DNA of 64,000 bases from Metaclostridioides mangenotii (GTDB taxonomy: Bacteria; Bacillota; Clostridia; Peptostreptococcales; Peptostreptococcaceae), in the NCBI RefSeq assembly GCF_018917235.1, contig NZ_JAHLOF010000003.1:62001-126000 (forward strand), in the 5' to 3' direction. The translations under genes and the position numbers were made by a program. The notes under the pieces were generated by a model. That model saw only the letters and a list, made by a program, of their open reading frames with translations, was not told the origin of the DNA and did no database searches. Positions 34,342 to 44,522 of this stretch are shown one piece after another; position 1 is the first letter of the stretch, and each line of letters starts with the position of its first letter.

Positions 34342-34764
34342 TTAGGCATTTACCTTTTTAGCCATTTCAATCCTAGTTCCTCGTCCTTTAATAGAACTAA
34401 CATTCACATCATCCATAAAGCTTTTCATAACAGTAAATCCCATACCGGATCTATCAAGCTCTGGTTTAGATGTATAGAGTGGTTCCATAGCTTGTTCAAG
34501 ATTTTCTATACCGTAGCCTTCATCTTCAATTGTAATTTTTATCGTATCTCCATCAATTTCACATCTTAAATACACAAACTTATTTTCGTCTTCTTCATAG
34601 CCATGAATAATCGAATTCGTAACAGCTTCTGAAACGGCTGTTTTTATATCAACTAGTTCATCTAGGGTAGGATCCAGCTTTGCTGCAAATGATGCTACTA
34701 TAACTCGTGCCAAACTTTCGTTTTCAGATTTAGCAGAAAATTTTACTTCCATAATATTACTCAT
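34342..34764 (-). CDS. spoIIAB: anti-sigma F factor SpoIIAB
   Basis: 140-residue GHKL-fold serine kinase that binds SigF and phosphorylates SpoIIAA. N-box AVSEAVTNSIIHGYE (near 45), G1 DEGYGIENLEQAM (near 80) and G2 SGMGFTVMKSF (near 107) are all present. It starts at ATG 34764, 13 bp after spoIIAA. Confidence 0.96.
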   Translation of the reverse strand: MSNIMEVKFSAKSENESLARVIVASFAAKLDPTLDELVDIKTAVSEAVTNSIIHGYEEDENKFVYLRCEIDGDTIKITIEDEGYGIENLEQAMEPLYTSKPELDRSGMGFTVMKSFMDDVNVSSIKGRGTRIEMAKKVNA

Positions 34765-34777
34765 AACCCACTCCTCC

Positions 34778-35113
34778 TTACAAAGAACTTACTGCTTCTT
34801 CATACGTTTCATAAATGCTAATAATTTTATTTAACCCAGACAGATCAAAGATTTTTTTTACTCTATCATTAATATTTATAACAGAAACTTTTCCGCCTTC
34901 ATTTGATATTTTTTTATACCTTCCAATTATTACTCCTATACCTGAAGAATCCATAAAATTGATTTTTTCGAAATCAAACACGATATTCATGACTTGATTG
35001 GCATTCAATAACCCATCTAGCTCTTCTCTGATCTCACTAGCAATATGATGATCAAGCTCCGAGCAATCAAACTCTATAAAAAGATTCTTATCTTGAAAAG
35101 AATATGTGAACAT
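34778..35113 (-). CDS. spoIIAA: anti-sigma F factor antagonist SpoIIAA
   Basis: 111-residue STAS-domain protein. The regulatory Ser lies in INFMDSSGIGVIIGRYK (near 57). Dephosphorylated SpoIIAA displaces SpoIIAB from SigF. GGAGGGG precedes ATG 35113. First gene of the spoIIAA-spoIIAB-sigF operon. Confidence 0.96.
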   Translation of the reverse strand: MFTYSFQDKNLFIEFDCSELDHHIASEIREELDGLLNANQVMNIVFDFEKINFMDSSGIGVIIGRYKKISNEGGKVSVININDRVKKIFDLSGLNKIISIYETYEEAVSSL

Positions 35114-35153
35114 CGATACCCCTCCTTAAAATAAAAATATAGTAACTTTTAAT

Positions 35154-35182
35154 CAGTTCTATAAGCTAGTTGTTTATCCTTC
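35154..35182 (-). promoter_or_regulatory. probable sigma-H promoter of spoIIA
   Basis: On the minus strand: GAAGGATAA (35174-35182), 11-bp spacer, ATAGAACTG (35154-35162). Against the Bacillus sigma-H consensus RnAGGAwWW n11-12 RnnGAATww the -35 fits fully and the -10 differs at two positions. It is 41 bp before the spoIIAA ATG. Confidence 0.65.
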
Positions 35183-35322
35183 AGTGAAAAATGACTAGTT
35201 TTGTCTCTTAAAAATTACTATATTTATAAACGGGTATCGACCCTATATTAAAATGTCTGTTAACAAATGCTACGAGTTTACTTTAATTTATTTTTATTTA
35301 GTTTCTTAGATTAATATTTATC

Positions 35323-36990
35323 TTAGTATCTTTTTTTAACTTCTTTTTTGGAATCCTTGTAATCTTTTTTGTTATCTCTTTTATTTGCTTTTTCTATATT
35401 TATTTTATTACCTTTTATCTTGATATCTTTCATTTTTTCAAGTACAGTTATTGCATTTTTCTTTGGTACTTCAACAAAAGTATACTTGTCATATATGTCG
35501 ATCGATCCAACTAATCTTCCTGGGATACCAGCTTCTCCAGCTATAGCTCCAACGATATCTTTAGCTTGAACTCTTTGGTTTCTACCAACATTTATGAATA
35601 GTCTAATCATACCACTTTGAGCAGCAACTTTTTTATCTCCACGTGATCTTTCTCCACGTTCTCTTCTTGGCTTTTCTTCTATTATCTCTTCTTTTAACTC
35701 TTCTCCTAAAGATAATTTAAGAAGAGCAGCTGCCACATCTACAGTTGAGTAATCAACATTCTCGCAATACTCTTCAATCCACTGCAATTGCTTAGTTAAA
35801 TTTCCTTTTTCTAAAGTTTCATTTACTTCTTTAAAGAAAGCACTTACTTTCTTCTCTTCAACATCAGATATAGAAGGTATGCTGTGTTTTACTAGCTTAG
35901 ATTTAGTGTATCTCTCTATATCCTTCATTTTTCTTACTTCTTTACCAAATACGAAACTAAATGACATCCCCTCACGTCCCGCTCTACCAGTTCTACCTAT
36001 TCTATGAACATAGTATTCTTCGTCTTGAGGTAAATCGTAGTTAAATACACATTCGACATCATCTACATCGATTCCTCTAGCAGCAACGTCAGTTGCAACA
36101 AGAATATCTATAGTGCCATGTCTAAATTTATCCATTACTATATCTCTTTGAGCTTGTTTTAAATCACCATGAAGAGCATCAGCAAAATATCCTCTTGCTT
36201 GTAGATCACCAACTAACTCATCTGCTTTTCTCTTTGTATTACAAAATACTACTGAAAGTTTAGGATTATATACATCTACCAATCTGCATAATATCTCTAA
36301 TTTATTTGCCGCTCTAGTTTCTATATAGTACTGCTTAATATTTGGAACTGTAAGTTCTCTTCTTACAACTTTGATATGAGTTGGATCTTTTTGATATCTC
36401 TTCGTTAGATCTAATATACCTTTTGGCATAGTCGCTGAAAAGAAAGTTGTCTGTCTATCTTCAGGTGTTTTACTAAGAATCATCTCTATATCTTCTCTAA
36501 ATCCCATATCTAGCATTTCATCCGCTTCATCTAGAACAACCATTTTTACATTGTCCATTTTAAGTGTTCTACGATTTATATGGTCTATAGTACGTCCTGG
36601 TGTTCCAATAATTATTTGAACCCCAGATTTCAACGATTTTATCTGTCTATCTATGGCCTGACCACCGTAAATTGGTAAAGCCTTAATTCCAGGACAGTAT
36701 TTAGCTAGTTTTCTAATCTCTGTAGAAACTTGTATCGCAAGCTCTCTTGTTGGGCAAAGCACAACTGCCTGTAAGCTTCTATCATTAGGATCGATCATCT
36801 CTAAAATTGGAATACTAAAAGCCGCAGTTTTTCCCGTACCAGTTTGGGCTTGTCCAATTATATCTTGCCCTGCTAGAACAGCAGGTATAGATTGAGCCTG
36901 AATAGGAGATGGCTCCTCAAATCCCATTTCAGAAATAGCTTTTTTTATCCCTTCACTTATTTGTAAATCTTCAAATTTTGTTATATTCAT
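35323..36990 (-). CDS. DEAD-box RNA helicase with DbpA-type RNA-binding domain
   Basis: 555 residues. Helicase core with AQTGTGKTAAFS (near 47), PTRELAIQ, GTPGRTIDH, DEADEMLDMGF, SATMP, VVFCNTKRKADEL, VATDVAARGIDV and HRIGRTGRAG. After a linker (about 370-455) there is a DbpA-like RNA-binding domain (about 460-535: IRLFINVGRNQRVQAKDIVG and RLVGSIDIYDKYTFVEVP) and a Lys/Asp-rich tail. This architecture is typical of CsdA/DeaD helicases active in ribosome assembly and cold adaptation. GAGAGG precedes ATG 36990. Confidence 0.94.
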   Translation of the reverse strand: MNITKFEDLQISEGIKKAISEMGFEEPSPIQAQSIPAVLAGQDIIGQAQTGTGKTAAFSIPILEMIDPNDRSLQAVVLCPTRELAIQVSTEIRKLAKYCPGIKALPIYGGQAIDRQIKSLKSGVQIIIGTPGRTIDHINRRTLKMDNVKMVVLDEADEMLDMGFREDIEMILSKTPEDRQTTFFSATMPKGILDLTKRYQKDPTHIKVVRRELTVPNIKQYYIETRAANKLEILCRLVDVYNPKLSVVFCNTKRKADELVGDLQARGYFADALHGDLKQAQRDIVMDKFRHGTIDILVATDVAARGIDVDDVECVFNYDLPQDEEYYVHRIGRTGRAGREGMSFSFVFGKEVRKMKDIERYTKSKLVKHSIPSISDVEEKKVSAFFKEVNETLEKGNLTKQLQWIEEYCENVDYSTVDVAAALLKLSLGEELKEEIIEEKPRRERGERSRGDKKVAAQSGMIRLFINVGRNQRVQAKDIVGAIAGEAGIPGRLVGSIDIYDKYTFVEVPKKNAITVLEKMKDIKIKGNKINIEKANKRDNKKDYKDSKKEVKKRY

Positions 36991-37079
36991 ATATTATTCC
37001 TCTCCGTTATAAATTATCTTAACCTATCCATTATATACTTTAATATAGTATTGTGCAATTGATATTTTATGTAGATAGG

Positions 37080-38075
37080 TTAGATAATATACATAGCATA
37101 CAAAGTTCCGAGATATACAATATAAGTACCAAGCATAGCAATACCCTGTATTCTATACAATTTATGCTTTAATAAAGTAGGAATTACTAATATCATAAGA
37201 AGTAATATCATAAAAGGAAAATCCAAAAGTCTATTTTGAGATAATATAGGTAGACTATTTGGGATAGCCGATACCCCTATTACACAAAGTAAATTTAATG
37301 TATTTGCTCCAATTATATTACCTACGGAAATTGAGTGATGATTTTTTCTAATTGCTGTAAGAGATGATACAAGTTCAGGTAGCGAAGTGCCTAATGCTAT
37401 AACAGTTAAACTTACTATTGCCTGAGGAATTCCCATAAATGTTGCGATTTTTACTCCATTGTTTATAAGTAACCTAGAGCCAATAATCATCATTATTAAT
37501 CCAACAATAAATAAACTTCCTATCCTTATTATATCTCTTATATGAAAACCACCATATTTTCTTTCTTCGCTTCTCTTTAGATGTCTAGAATACCTTCCGA
37601 AAAGCTCTTTATTATTACTTTCATTAGAATTTTTAATTCCTTTATAGTTACTGTACATATAGTAAATAAATATTAAAAGTAATACTGCCGAATCACCTTT
37701 ACTAATCTCTCCATCTATTCCTAAAACAAGAAAAACCACTAAAGAAACTATAAGTAAAACAGCTCTATGAAAAAACATATTTCGATCTACTTTAAAAGGA
37801 CTAATAAGTACAACTAATCCCAATGCTAAACCCGTGTTACATATAATAGACCCTACAGCATTTCCTAAGCTCATAGTAGTATGGCCGTCCATCGATGCAA
37901 ATAAAGAGACAGTAAACTCTGGTAGCGTTGTGGCAAAACTCACAATTGTCGCCCCTAAAACAATTTCTGAAATATTTGTTCTCCTACCTATTTCAACTGT
38001 ACAATTGATAAAAATGTCTGCTCCTTTGGTAATTAATACAAATCCTATCATAAAAAAAATAACAGTTAAAAACAA
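37080..38075 (-). CDS. CaCA-family cation/Ca2+ exchanger
   Basis: About 331 residues with ten membrane helices in two inverted halves. The alpha repeats are clear: GATIVSFATTLPEF with SLGNAVGSIICN in the first half, and VIALGTSLPELVSS with SVGNIIGANTLN in the second, each with the Glu that binds Ca or Na. This resembles YrbG-type Na+/Ca2+ or K+-dependent exchangers. TTG 38075 is chosen because AGGGGTGAT lies just upstream; the GTG at 38114 has no ribosome site. Confidence 0.88.
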   Translation of the reverse strand: MFLTVIFFMIGFVLITKGADIFINCTVEIGRRTNISEIVLGATIVSFATTLPEFTVSLFASMDGHTTMSLGNAVGSIICNTGLALGLVVLISPFKVDRNMFFHRAVLLIVSLVVFLVLGIDGEISKGDSAVLLLIFIYYMYSNYKGIKNSNESNNKELFGRYSRHLKRSEERKYGGFHIRDIIRIGSLFIVGLIMMIIGSRLLINNGVKIATFMGIPQAIVSLTVIALGTSLPELVSSLTAIRKNHHSISVGNIIGANTLNLLCVIGVSAIPNSLPILSQNRLLDFPFMILLLMILVIPTLLKHKLYRIQGIAMLGTYIVYLGTLYAMYII

Positions 38076-38423
38076 ATAATCACCCCTAAAATTCAATTTT
38101 TCGTAAAATTTCACAATGTATGTGTATTTTATATTTTATGATAGCGTTTACATTTTTATGATAGCGTTTACATTATTAAAGTTTATATAAAATATGTTTA
38201 AACAAATAAAATATATGGTATAATTTACTTAGATAACAAAAGATACTTTTCTGATAACACATTATTACAATATTATTCTTAAGTTTTCAATTTAAATAAT
38301 TTATTTGAAAATTCTAACGAAATGAAATTCATTCTCATTAATTGCGGATCATTTTAAGAATATATAAAAATATAATTCGTGTTTTCTAGTATCTTTAATA
38401 TAGAATCTAAGGAGGCAATTTAC
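38076..38423. promoter_or_regulatory. pflB upstream region with two tandem cre sites
   Basis: Two perfect 20-bp direct repeats (38134-38153 and 38154-38173) each contain TGATAGCGTTTACA (38139-38152, 38159-38172). Both are exact matches to the CcpA operator TGWNANCGNTNWCA. TATAAT boxes occur at 38219-38224 and 38371-38376 without good -35 elements. The cre pair is about 250 bp upstream of pflB and 65 bp from the divergent exchanger start, so either gene could be the target; pflB is a known kind of CcpA target. Confidence 0.75.
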
Positions 38424-40655
38424 ATGAGTGCATGGCAAGGATTTACACAAGGAAGATGGAACAAAGAAGTAGATGTTAGAGAATTTATTCAGTTAAATTA
38501 TACCCCTTATGAAGGTGATGATAAATTTTTAGCTGGAGTAACAGATAACACTAAAAAGCTATGGAATGAAGTTACAGCCTTATTCAAAAAAGAAAGAGAT
38601 AATAATGGTACATTAGATGTAGACACTGATACTATATCAGCAATCGATGCTTATGAACCTGGATATATACACCAAGAGTTTGAAAAAATTGTTGGTTTAC
38701 AAACTGATGCTCCACTTAAAAGAGCTGTTATGCCGTATGGTGGTATAAGAATGGTAGAAAGTTCTTGTGAAGCTTTTGGTTACACTCTTGATCCAAAAGT
38801 AAAAGAAATATTTACTAAGTACAGAAAAACTCACAATCAAGGAGTTTTTGATGCCTACACTCCAGAAATGAAATTGGCCAGAAAATCTGGTATAATCACT
38901 GGTCTTCCTGATGCTTATGGTAGAGGGAGAATTATAGGTGACTACAGGAGAGTTGCTCTTTACGGAGTTGACATACTTATAGAGGATAAGGAAGATCAAA
39001 AAAAATCTTTAGAAGTATCTTGTATAGATGAAGAAGTAATAAGATTAAGAGAAGAAATAAGTGAACAAATAAGTGCGTTAAATAAATTAAAAGATATGGC
39101 AAAATCTTATGGATTCGATATATCTAAGCCAGCTATAAATTCAAAAGAAGCTGTTCAATGGTTATACTTTGGATATCTAGCTGCAGTGAAAGACCAAAAT
39201 GGTGCTGCCATGTCTCTTGGTAGAACATCATCTTTCTTAGATATATACTTAGAAAGAGATTTAAAAAACGGAACAATAACAGAAGACGAAGCCCAAGAGC
39301 TAATGGATCACTTTGTTATGAAGTTAAGAATGGTCAAATTCTTAAGAACACCTGATTACAACAACCTATTCTCTGGAGATCCAACATGGGTTACAGAGTG
39401 TGTTGGAGGTATGGGAGTTGATGGACGAACTTTAGTAACTAAAAATTCATTCAGAGTTTTAAACACTCTTTATACATTAGGACCATCACCAGAACCAAAC
39501 TTAACTGTACTATGGTCAACTAATTTACCAAAAGGATTTAAAGATTTCTGCTCTAAAGTCTCAATAGACACAAGTTCAGTACAATACGAAAATGACGATC
39601 TTATGAGAACATACTGGGGTGACGATTACGGTATTGCTTGTTGTGTATCTGCAATGAAGATTGGTAAACAAATGCAGTTCTTTGGAGCAAGGGTTAACTT
39701 AGCAAAAACTCTACTTTACGCTATAAATGGTGGTAAAGACGAATTATCAGGCATGCAAGTAGGCCCAAGATTTGAACCAATAACTTCAGAATACTTAGAT
39801 TACGATGTAGTTATGGAAAGATTTGAGCCATTTGCAGATTGGTTAGCTACATTATATGTAAATACTCTAAACGTAATACACTATATGCACGATAAATATT
39901 CTTATGAATCATTAGAAATGGCTCTTCATGATAGAGATGTATTAAGAACTATGGCTTGCGGAATGGCTGGATTATCAGTTTGCGCTGACTCTTTATCAGC
40001 TATAAAACATGCGAAAGTTAAAACAATAAGAAACGAAAATGGACTAGCTGTAGATTTTGAAATCGAAGGCGACTATCCTAAATATGGAAACAATGACGAC
40101 AGAGTAGATGATATAGCTGTTTATTTAGTAGAAAGCTTTATGAATAAAATCAAGAAAAATAAAACTTACAGAAATGCCTTCCCTACACAATCTATACTTA
40201 CTATAACATCTAATGTTGTGTATGGTAAAAAGACTGGTAACACTCCAGACGGAAGAAAAGCTGGTTCTCCATTTGCTCCAGGGGCTAACCCAATGCATGG
40301 TAGAGATACAAGTGGTGCATTAGCATCATTATCTTCTGTTGCAAAATTACCATATGAGTACTCTCAAGATGGTATATCAAATACATTCTCAATAATACCG
40401 GGTGCCTTAGGTAAAAATATGGATGAGAGAATATCAAATCTATCTTCAATGTTAGATGGATATTTTGATCAAAAAGCTCATCACTTAAACGTAAATGTAT
40501 TTGACAAAGCTACTTTAGAAGATGCTATGGAACATCCAGAAGAATATCCACAACTTACAATAAGAGTTTCAGGATATGCCGTTAACTTTATTAAACTTAC
40601 AAGAGAACAACAACTAGACGTTATAAACAGAACATTCCACGGAAAAATGAGCTAA
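38424..40655 (+). CDS. pflB: pyruvate formate-lyase
   Basis: Glycyl-radical enzyme: pyruvate plus CoA to acetyl-CoA plus formate. 743 residues. The catalytic Cys-Cys pair is in [14 protein letters not shown] (near 410), and the radical Gly is in [13 protein letters not shown] (near 720), preceded by the usual [20 protein letters not shown] precedes ATG 38424; the open frame further upstream has no ribosome site. It is followed after 2 bp by its activase. An acetyl-CoA source under fermentation, it would feed the Re-citrate synthase branch and supply formate for biosynthesis. Confidence 0.97.
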   Translation: MSAWQGFTQGRWNKEVDVREFIQLNYTPYEGDDKFLAGVTDNTKKLWNEVTALFKKERDNNGTLDVDTDTISAIDAYEPGYIHQEFEKIVGLQTDAPLKRAVMPYGGIRMVESSCEAFGYTLDPKVKEIFTKYRKTHNQGVFDAYTPEMKLARKSGIITGLPDAYGRGRIIGDYRRVALYGVDILIEDKEDQKKSLEVSCIDEEVIRLREEISEQISALNKLKDMAKSYGFDISKPAINSKEAVQWLYFGYLAAVKDQNGAAMSLGRTSSFLDIYLERDLKNGTITEDEAQELMDHFVMKLRMVKFLRTPDYNNLFSGDPTWVTECVGGMGVDGRTLVTKNSFRVLNTLYTLGPSPEPNLTVLWSTNLPKGFKDFCSKVSIDTSSVQYENDDLMRTYWGDDYGIACCVSAMKIGKQMQFFGARVNLAKTLLYAINGGKDELSGMQVGPRFEPITSEYLDYDVVMERFEPFADWLATLYVNTLNVIHYMHDKYSYESLEMALHDRDVLRTMACGMAGLSVCADSLSAIKHAKVKTIRNENGLAVDFEIEGDYPKYGNNDDRVDDIAVYLVESFMNKIKKNKTYRNAFPTQSILTITSNVVYGKKTGNTPDGRKAGSPFAPGANPMHGRDTSGALASLSSVAKLPYEYSQDGISNTFSIIPGALGKNMDERISNLSSMLDGYFDQKAHHLNVNVFDKATLEDAMEHPEEYPQLTIRVSGYAVNFIKLTREQQLDVINRTFHGKMS

Positions 40656-40657
40656 TT

Positions 40658-41392
40658 ATGACTACAGGAAGAGTTCATTCTATAGAAACATTTGGTACAG
40701 TTGACGGACCAGGAATAAGATATATAGTATTTTTTCAAGGTTGCCCATTGAGATGTAAGTACTGCCATAATAGAGATACATGGAACCCAAGTCTTGGCAA
40801 AGAATACACAGCTGATGAAATAATTACAGATGCCCTTAAATACTCATCATACAGAAAATTCTCTGGAGGCGGAATCACTGCTTCTGGAGGAGAACCCACA
40901 TTACAACTTGATTTTTTAAATGAGTTATTTAAGAAGGCAAAAGAAAACTCTATCCATACATGCCTAGATACATCTGGATTTGTAGATATTAATGTTATAG
41001 ATCCGATATTAGACAATACAGATCTTGTATTACTTGATCTAAAACATATGATAGATAAAGAATCTAAAGATCTTACTGGTGTTAGTATCAACAAAGCCAT
41101 CAATCTTGCAAAACACTTAGATAAACGTGGTATACCCGTTTGGATCAAGCAAGTGCTTGTTCCAGGAATAACTGATACTACTGAAAACTTGGAGGCCCTT
41201 GGGAAATTTGTTTCGTCACTGTCTAATGTGGAAAGAGTCGAACTACTTCCCTACCACACTATGGGAATCCATAAGTGGGAGAACTTAGGCATAGATTATG
41301 AACTCAAAGGAGTTCCGGATGCAACTAAGGAAGATATCAAGAAAGCAAGTCAAATTATATCTCAGTTTGGCGTAGAAGTTTACAATGCATAA
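40658..41392 (+). CDS. pflA: pyruvate formate-lyase activating enzyme
   Basis: 244-residue radical SAM enzyme that installs the glycyl radical on PflB. The cluster motif is FFQGCPLRCKYCHNRDTW (C-x3-C-x2-C, near 28-35), with SGGGITASGGEP as the SAM-binding GGE region. It starts 2 bp after the pflB stop with only a weak ribosome site, indicating translational coupling. Confidence 0.96.
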   Translation: MTTGRVHSIETFGTVDGPGIRYIVFFQGCPLRCKYCHNRDTWNPSLGKEYTADEIITDALKYSSYRKFSGGGITASGGEPTLQLDFLNELFKKAKENSIHTCLDTSGFVDINVIDPILDNTDLVLLDLKHMIDKESKDLTGVSINKAINLAKHLDKRGIPVWIKQVLVPGITDTTENLEALGKFVSSLSNVERVELLPYHTMGIHKWENLGIDYELKGVPDATKEDIKKASQIISQFGVEVYNA

Positions 41393-41426
41393 ATAGTAAA
41401 CTTAAAATATATTTTTTATTAAATTT

Positions 41427-41510
41427 AAAAGTTAATATAAATTAAAAAGCAGTTTAGTGAATGAGACCTTGTCTCCCACTAAACTGCTTTTTTAATTTAT
41501 ATTAACTTTT
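41427..41510. terminator. very long inverted repeat terminator after pflA
   Basis: Arms of 33 and 34 bp (41427-41459 and 41477-41510) differ by a single inserted T and enclose a nested GAGAC/GTCTC. It begins 35 bp after the pflA stop. The core AAAAAGCAGTTTAGTG with a T6 run is a standard terminator; the AT extensions make it about twice as long as usual. Confidence 0.9.
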
Positions 41511-41583
41511 AATAATTCATTAAATAACAATTCTCTATTTTTAGATATATAGGGGATTAGTTTAATATATTATACAACAGAAA

Positions 41584-41615
41584 AAAGCATATATCTATTC
41601 CTAGATACATGCTTT
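41584..41615 (-). terminator. terminator of thiI
   Basis: AAAGCATATATCTA and TAGATACATGCTTT pair with one mismatch; the minus strand continues into a T6 run. Confidence 0.85.
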
Positions 41616-41628
41616 ATGAATTTACAAA

Positions 41629-42801
41629 TTAAAATTCAATATCCTCAACCTCAACATTATCAATTGCGTCTTGGATTAACTTTTCAACATCAAGCTTACT
41701 CTCTTCTGCCTCAATTTTATCAAGCTTTGGTTTAGTTGTAGGCTTCTTCGGAGCAAACAAACTACAACAATCTTCTTCTGGAATTACAGAAGTTTCAAAA
41801 GTACCAATCTTCTCCGCTATATCAACTATATCAGATTTATCCATTGCGATAAGCGGTCTAAATACAGGTAAATCTACAACAGCATTGGTACAAGTAAGAC
41901 CGTGAATAGTCTGCGAAGCAACTTGCCCTATACTCTCTCCTGTTATAAGAGCATCACAGTATCTTTTCTCTGCAAGCTCCTGAGCAATTCTCATCATAAA
42001 TCTTCTTGATAAGATAGTAGTATCGGAATCATTGCAATGAGTAGCTATTTCTTTTTGTATTTCAAGTATATTTACCTTATGAAGTCTTACTCTACCGCAG
42101 TACTTAGCAAGAATCTTTGTTAAATCTCTTACTTTTTCCTGAGATCTTTCATTTGTAAAAGGATAACTATGGAAATGTACTGCCTCAACATCCATTCCTC
42201 TCTTGGCAACCATCCATGTTGCAACTGGACTATCAATCCCTCCTGATAATAAAGACATTGCCTTTCCGTTAGTTCCAAGTGGCAATCCTCCATATCCAGG
42301 TATAGTATCACTGTACACCATAGTATGATTCTCTCTGTACTCACATGATATTTTAACTTCTGGATTTCTGACATCAACTTTTATTTTGCCATCTATCTTT
42401 GCAAGTAAATATCCACCTATATCTACGCTCATTTCTTGAGATGTCAATTTAAAGTTCTTATCCCCTCTTCTTGAATCAACCTTAAATGATCTATATCCCT
42501 CTGAAATCTTTTCTTCTAACATCACGAGAGCAATTTCTTTTAATTTATCGTAGTCTTTCTCTGCTCTTATTGCTGGGCAAACTCCAACTATCCCAAATAC
42601 TTTTCTAACTTCTTCAATTATTTCTTCATAATCGTAATCTTCTAAATCTACATATATTCTTCCGTATTCTTTATATACATTAAATTTGCCAATTGGCTTT
42701 AACATATTTTTTATATTTTTTATTAATTTATTTTCAAAGATGTATCTGTTTTTTCCTTTAACGCCTATTTCTCCGTATTTTACTATTAAAATATTGTACA
42801 C
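41629..42801 (-). CDS. thiI: tRNA 4-thiouridine synthase ThiI
   Basis: 390 residues. Ferredoxin-like and THUMP domains (about 1-165), then the PP-loop AANH domain with [14 protein letters not shown] (near 185), which activates tRNA U8. There is no C-terminal rhodanese domain with the second catalytic Cys, as in Bacillus ThiI; instead a short acidic tail contains [17 protein letters not shown], the remnant of the conserved core end. Works with the cysteine desulfurase encoded upstream. GTG 42801 is preferred, as GGGGTG lies six bases upstream; the GTG at 42810 is too close. Confidence 0.93.
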   Translation of the reverse strand: MYNILIVKYGEIGVKGKNRYIFENKLIKNIKNMLKPIGKFNVYKEYGRIYVDLEDYDYEEIIEEVRKVFGIVGVCPAIRAEKDYDKLKEIALVMLEEKISEGYRSFKVDSRRGDKNFKLTSQEMSVDIGGYLLAKIDGKIKVDVRNPEVKISCEYRENHTMVYSDTIPGYGGLPLGTNGKAMSLLSGGIDSPVATWMVAKRGMDVEAVHFHSYPFTNERSQEKVRDLTKILAKYCGRVRLHKVNILEIQKEIATHCNDSDTTILSRRFMMRIAQELAEKRYCDALITGESIGQVASQTIHGLTCTNAVVDLPVFRPLIAMDKSDIVDIAEKIGTFETSVIPEEDCCSLFAPKKPTTKPKLDKIEAEESKLDVEKLIQDAIDNVEVEDIEF

Positions 42802-42859
42802 TATTAACACCCCATCTATTGTCTCTCTAACTTTTTTATTACATTATTATCTTTGTCTA

Positions 42860-44008
42860 CTATCTATTCATTATACTTCGTAAATCATCTACCGATTCTT
42901 TTATTATCTTTGCTGCTTCTAGTATTTCAGCTTCTGTATTCAGTTCGGACAAACTAAATCTAATTGTTCCTTCCACTTCTTTAGGAGATAACCCTATAGC
43001 ATTTAAAACATGGCTCCCTTTTTTCTTTGCAGAACAAGCAGATCCTGTCGATACATAAACTCCTTTTTGCTCTAGGTAGTGAAGTAGTACCTCTCCTTTT
43101 GCTCCAATAAAAGATACATTTAATATATGACAAACTCCGTCTTCCGATGAGTTGACTTTTACATTGTCTATATTTTCAAGTATTTCTTTCTTAAGGAGTT
43201 CTTTTAAATAGTTTATCTTTTCTATATTACCGTTCAAATCTTCAAATAAAACTTCAACAGCTTTTCCTATACCATATATACCTGGAACATTTTCAGTGCC
43301 TGATCTAACTCCAGATTCTTGTCCGCCTCCAAACAGAATTGGTTTCATTCTGCTGTTTGATTTGACATACATAAATCCTATGCCTTTTGGTCCGTGGAAT
43401 TTATGACCACTTACACTCATAAAATCTATACTGTATTTTGATGGTTTAAAATCTATCTTACCAAAAGACTGTATTGCATCAACATGGTAGTATATTTTTT
43501 CTTCCAAACTCTTAAGGTACTTACCTATTTCTTTTATTGGCTGTATACTTCCGATTTCATTATTTACATGCATTATTGTCACTAAACACGTAGTCGGTTT
43601 TATTGCTTTTTTTAACTCTTCAAAATCTATTACTCCGTTTTTGCCGACTTCTAAATACGTAACTTCAAATCCATCATCTTCTAAATCCTTTAAAGTGTTT
43701 AAAACTGATGGATGCTCTATATTAGTAGAAATAATATGATTTTTTCTCTTTTTGTTTAAATAAGCTACACCCCTTATAACAGTATTGTTACTCTCAGTTC
43801 CTCCAGATGTAAAATAAATTTCTTTGTCATTTGCTCCTACAGATCTTGCAATAGTCTGTCTAATATTTTTAATTTCCTTTTCTACTTCTACTCCCTTACT
43901 ATGAGCAGCAGATGGGTTTGCATAATCAACTTCTAAAGCTTGAACCATCTTATTTACTACTTGAGGATATGGTTTTGTCGTAGAACTGTTATCTAGATAT
44001 ATATCCAT
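42860..44008 (-). CDS. cysteine desulfurase (IscS/NifS family)
   Basis: PLP enzyme that moves sulfur from cysteine to acceptor proteins, 382 residues. IYLDNSSTTKP at the start, FTSGGTESNN, SVSGHKFHGPKGIG with the PLP Lys (near 197), SGTENVPG and the catalytic loop STGSACSAKKKGSH (Cys near 321). Upstream of thiI by 58 bp on the same strand, which identifies it as the dedicated sulfur donor for s4U in tRNA (NifZ-like in Bacillus). ATG 44008 has AGGTGA eight bases upstream; the GTG at 44020 overlaps that site. Confidence 0.94.
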   Translation of the reverse strand: MDIYLDNSSTTKPYPQVVNKMVQALEVDYANPSAAHSKGVEVEKEIKNIRQTIARSVGANDKEIYFTSGGTESNNTVIRGVAYLNKKRKNHIISTNIEHPSVLNTLKDLEDDGFEVTYLEVGKNGVIDFEELKKAIKPTTCLVTIMHVNNEIGSIQPIKEIGKYLKSLEEKIYYHVDAIQSFGKIDFKPSKYSIDFMSVSGHKFHGPKGIGFMYVKSNSRMKPILFGGGQESGVRSGTENVPGIYGIGKAVEVLFEDLNGNIEKINYLKELLKKEILENIDNVKVNSSEDGVCHILNVSFIGAKGEVLLHYLEQKGVYVSTGSACSAKKKGSHVLNAIGLSPKEVEGTIRFSLSELNTEAEILEAAKIIKESVDDLRSIMNR

Positions 44009-44313
44009 AATATATTTCACCTACTTTAATATTTTATATTTATATTTATATTAATTAATCAAATGTTTAAAAAATTCAGAAGTATAATAAAATACGAACA
44101 ATTTTAATACAATATATTCATAAATTCGTTCAATTTACAATAAATCATATCTTTTTATTATATCATTTTTAATATGCTTTTACACTATAGATTATAAAAA
44201 GATAATTTGTTCACAAAATTAGTAATCCTTTAGCATATTATCATTAGTTTTAAGAAAAATAATATTTTTAAGAATAAATTGCTAATATCATTGCATTTTT
44301 TGTCCTTTTTTAT

Positions 44314-44478
44314 TATAATGTAATAAGGTTATCCCCCTGGTAACCCTAGTTAGTTAATATATCTATTCCCAATCCCCTTTTTATAAAGATATATTTTATA
44401 TTTATTATAATAAGATTAATTACGGGAATTAATCTAACGTAGAAAAAAGAGCTTACCCCAAGCTCTTTTTTCGTTTTT
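44314..44478 (+). ncRNA. small RNA candidate with three hairpins and terminator
   Basis: A TATAAT (44314-44319) with a poor TTGCAT -35 (44291-44296, 17-bp spacing) precedes about 150 nt without a frame. Hairpin 1: GGTTAT/GTAACC with a C-rich loop (44327-44345). Hairpin 2: AGATTAATT/AATTAATCT with loop ACGGG (44413-44435). Terminator: a perfect 12-bp stem AAAAAAGAGCTT/AAGCTCTTTTTT with loop ACCCC (44443-44471), then more T residues. The GGG loop of hairpin 2 can pair with the C-rich loops. The terminator works in both directions, so an orphan terminator is the alternative. The rest of 44009-44907 shows only AT-rich sequence and one doubtful frame. Confidence 0.4.
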
Positions 44479-44522
44479 TGAATAAATAAAATTAGTATTA
44501 TAATTATATTATTTTCAATTCG

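Noticed and set aside
35230-35245. GGGTATCGACCC as the terminator of the large DEAD-box gene
   Set aside because: Stem is only four G-C pairs and lacks a T-run, so it cannot be supported as a terminator.
38134-38173. Two 20-bp tandem repeats as a possible CRISPR or iteron array
   Set aside because: Only two units, no spacers, and each is an exact cre operator.
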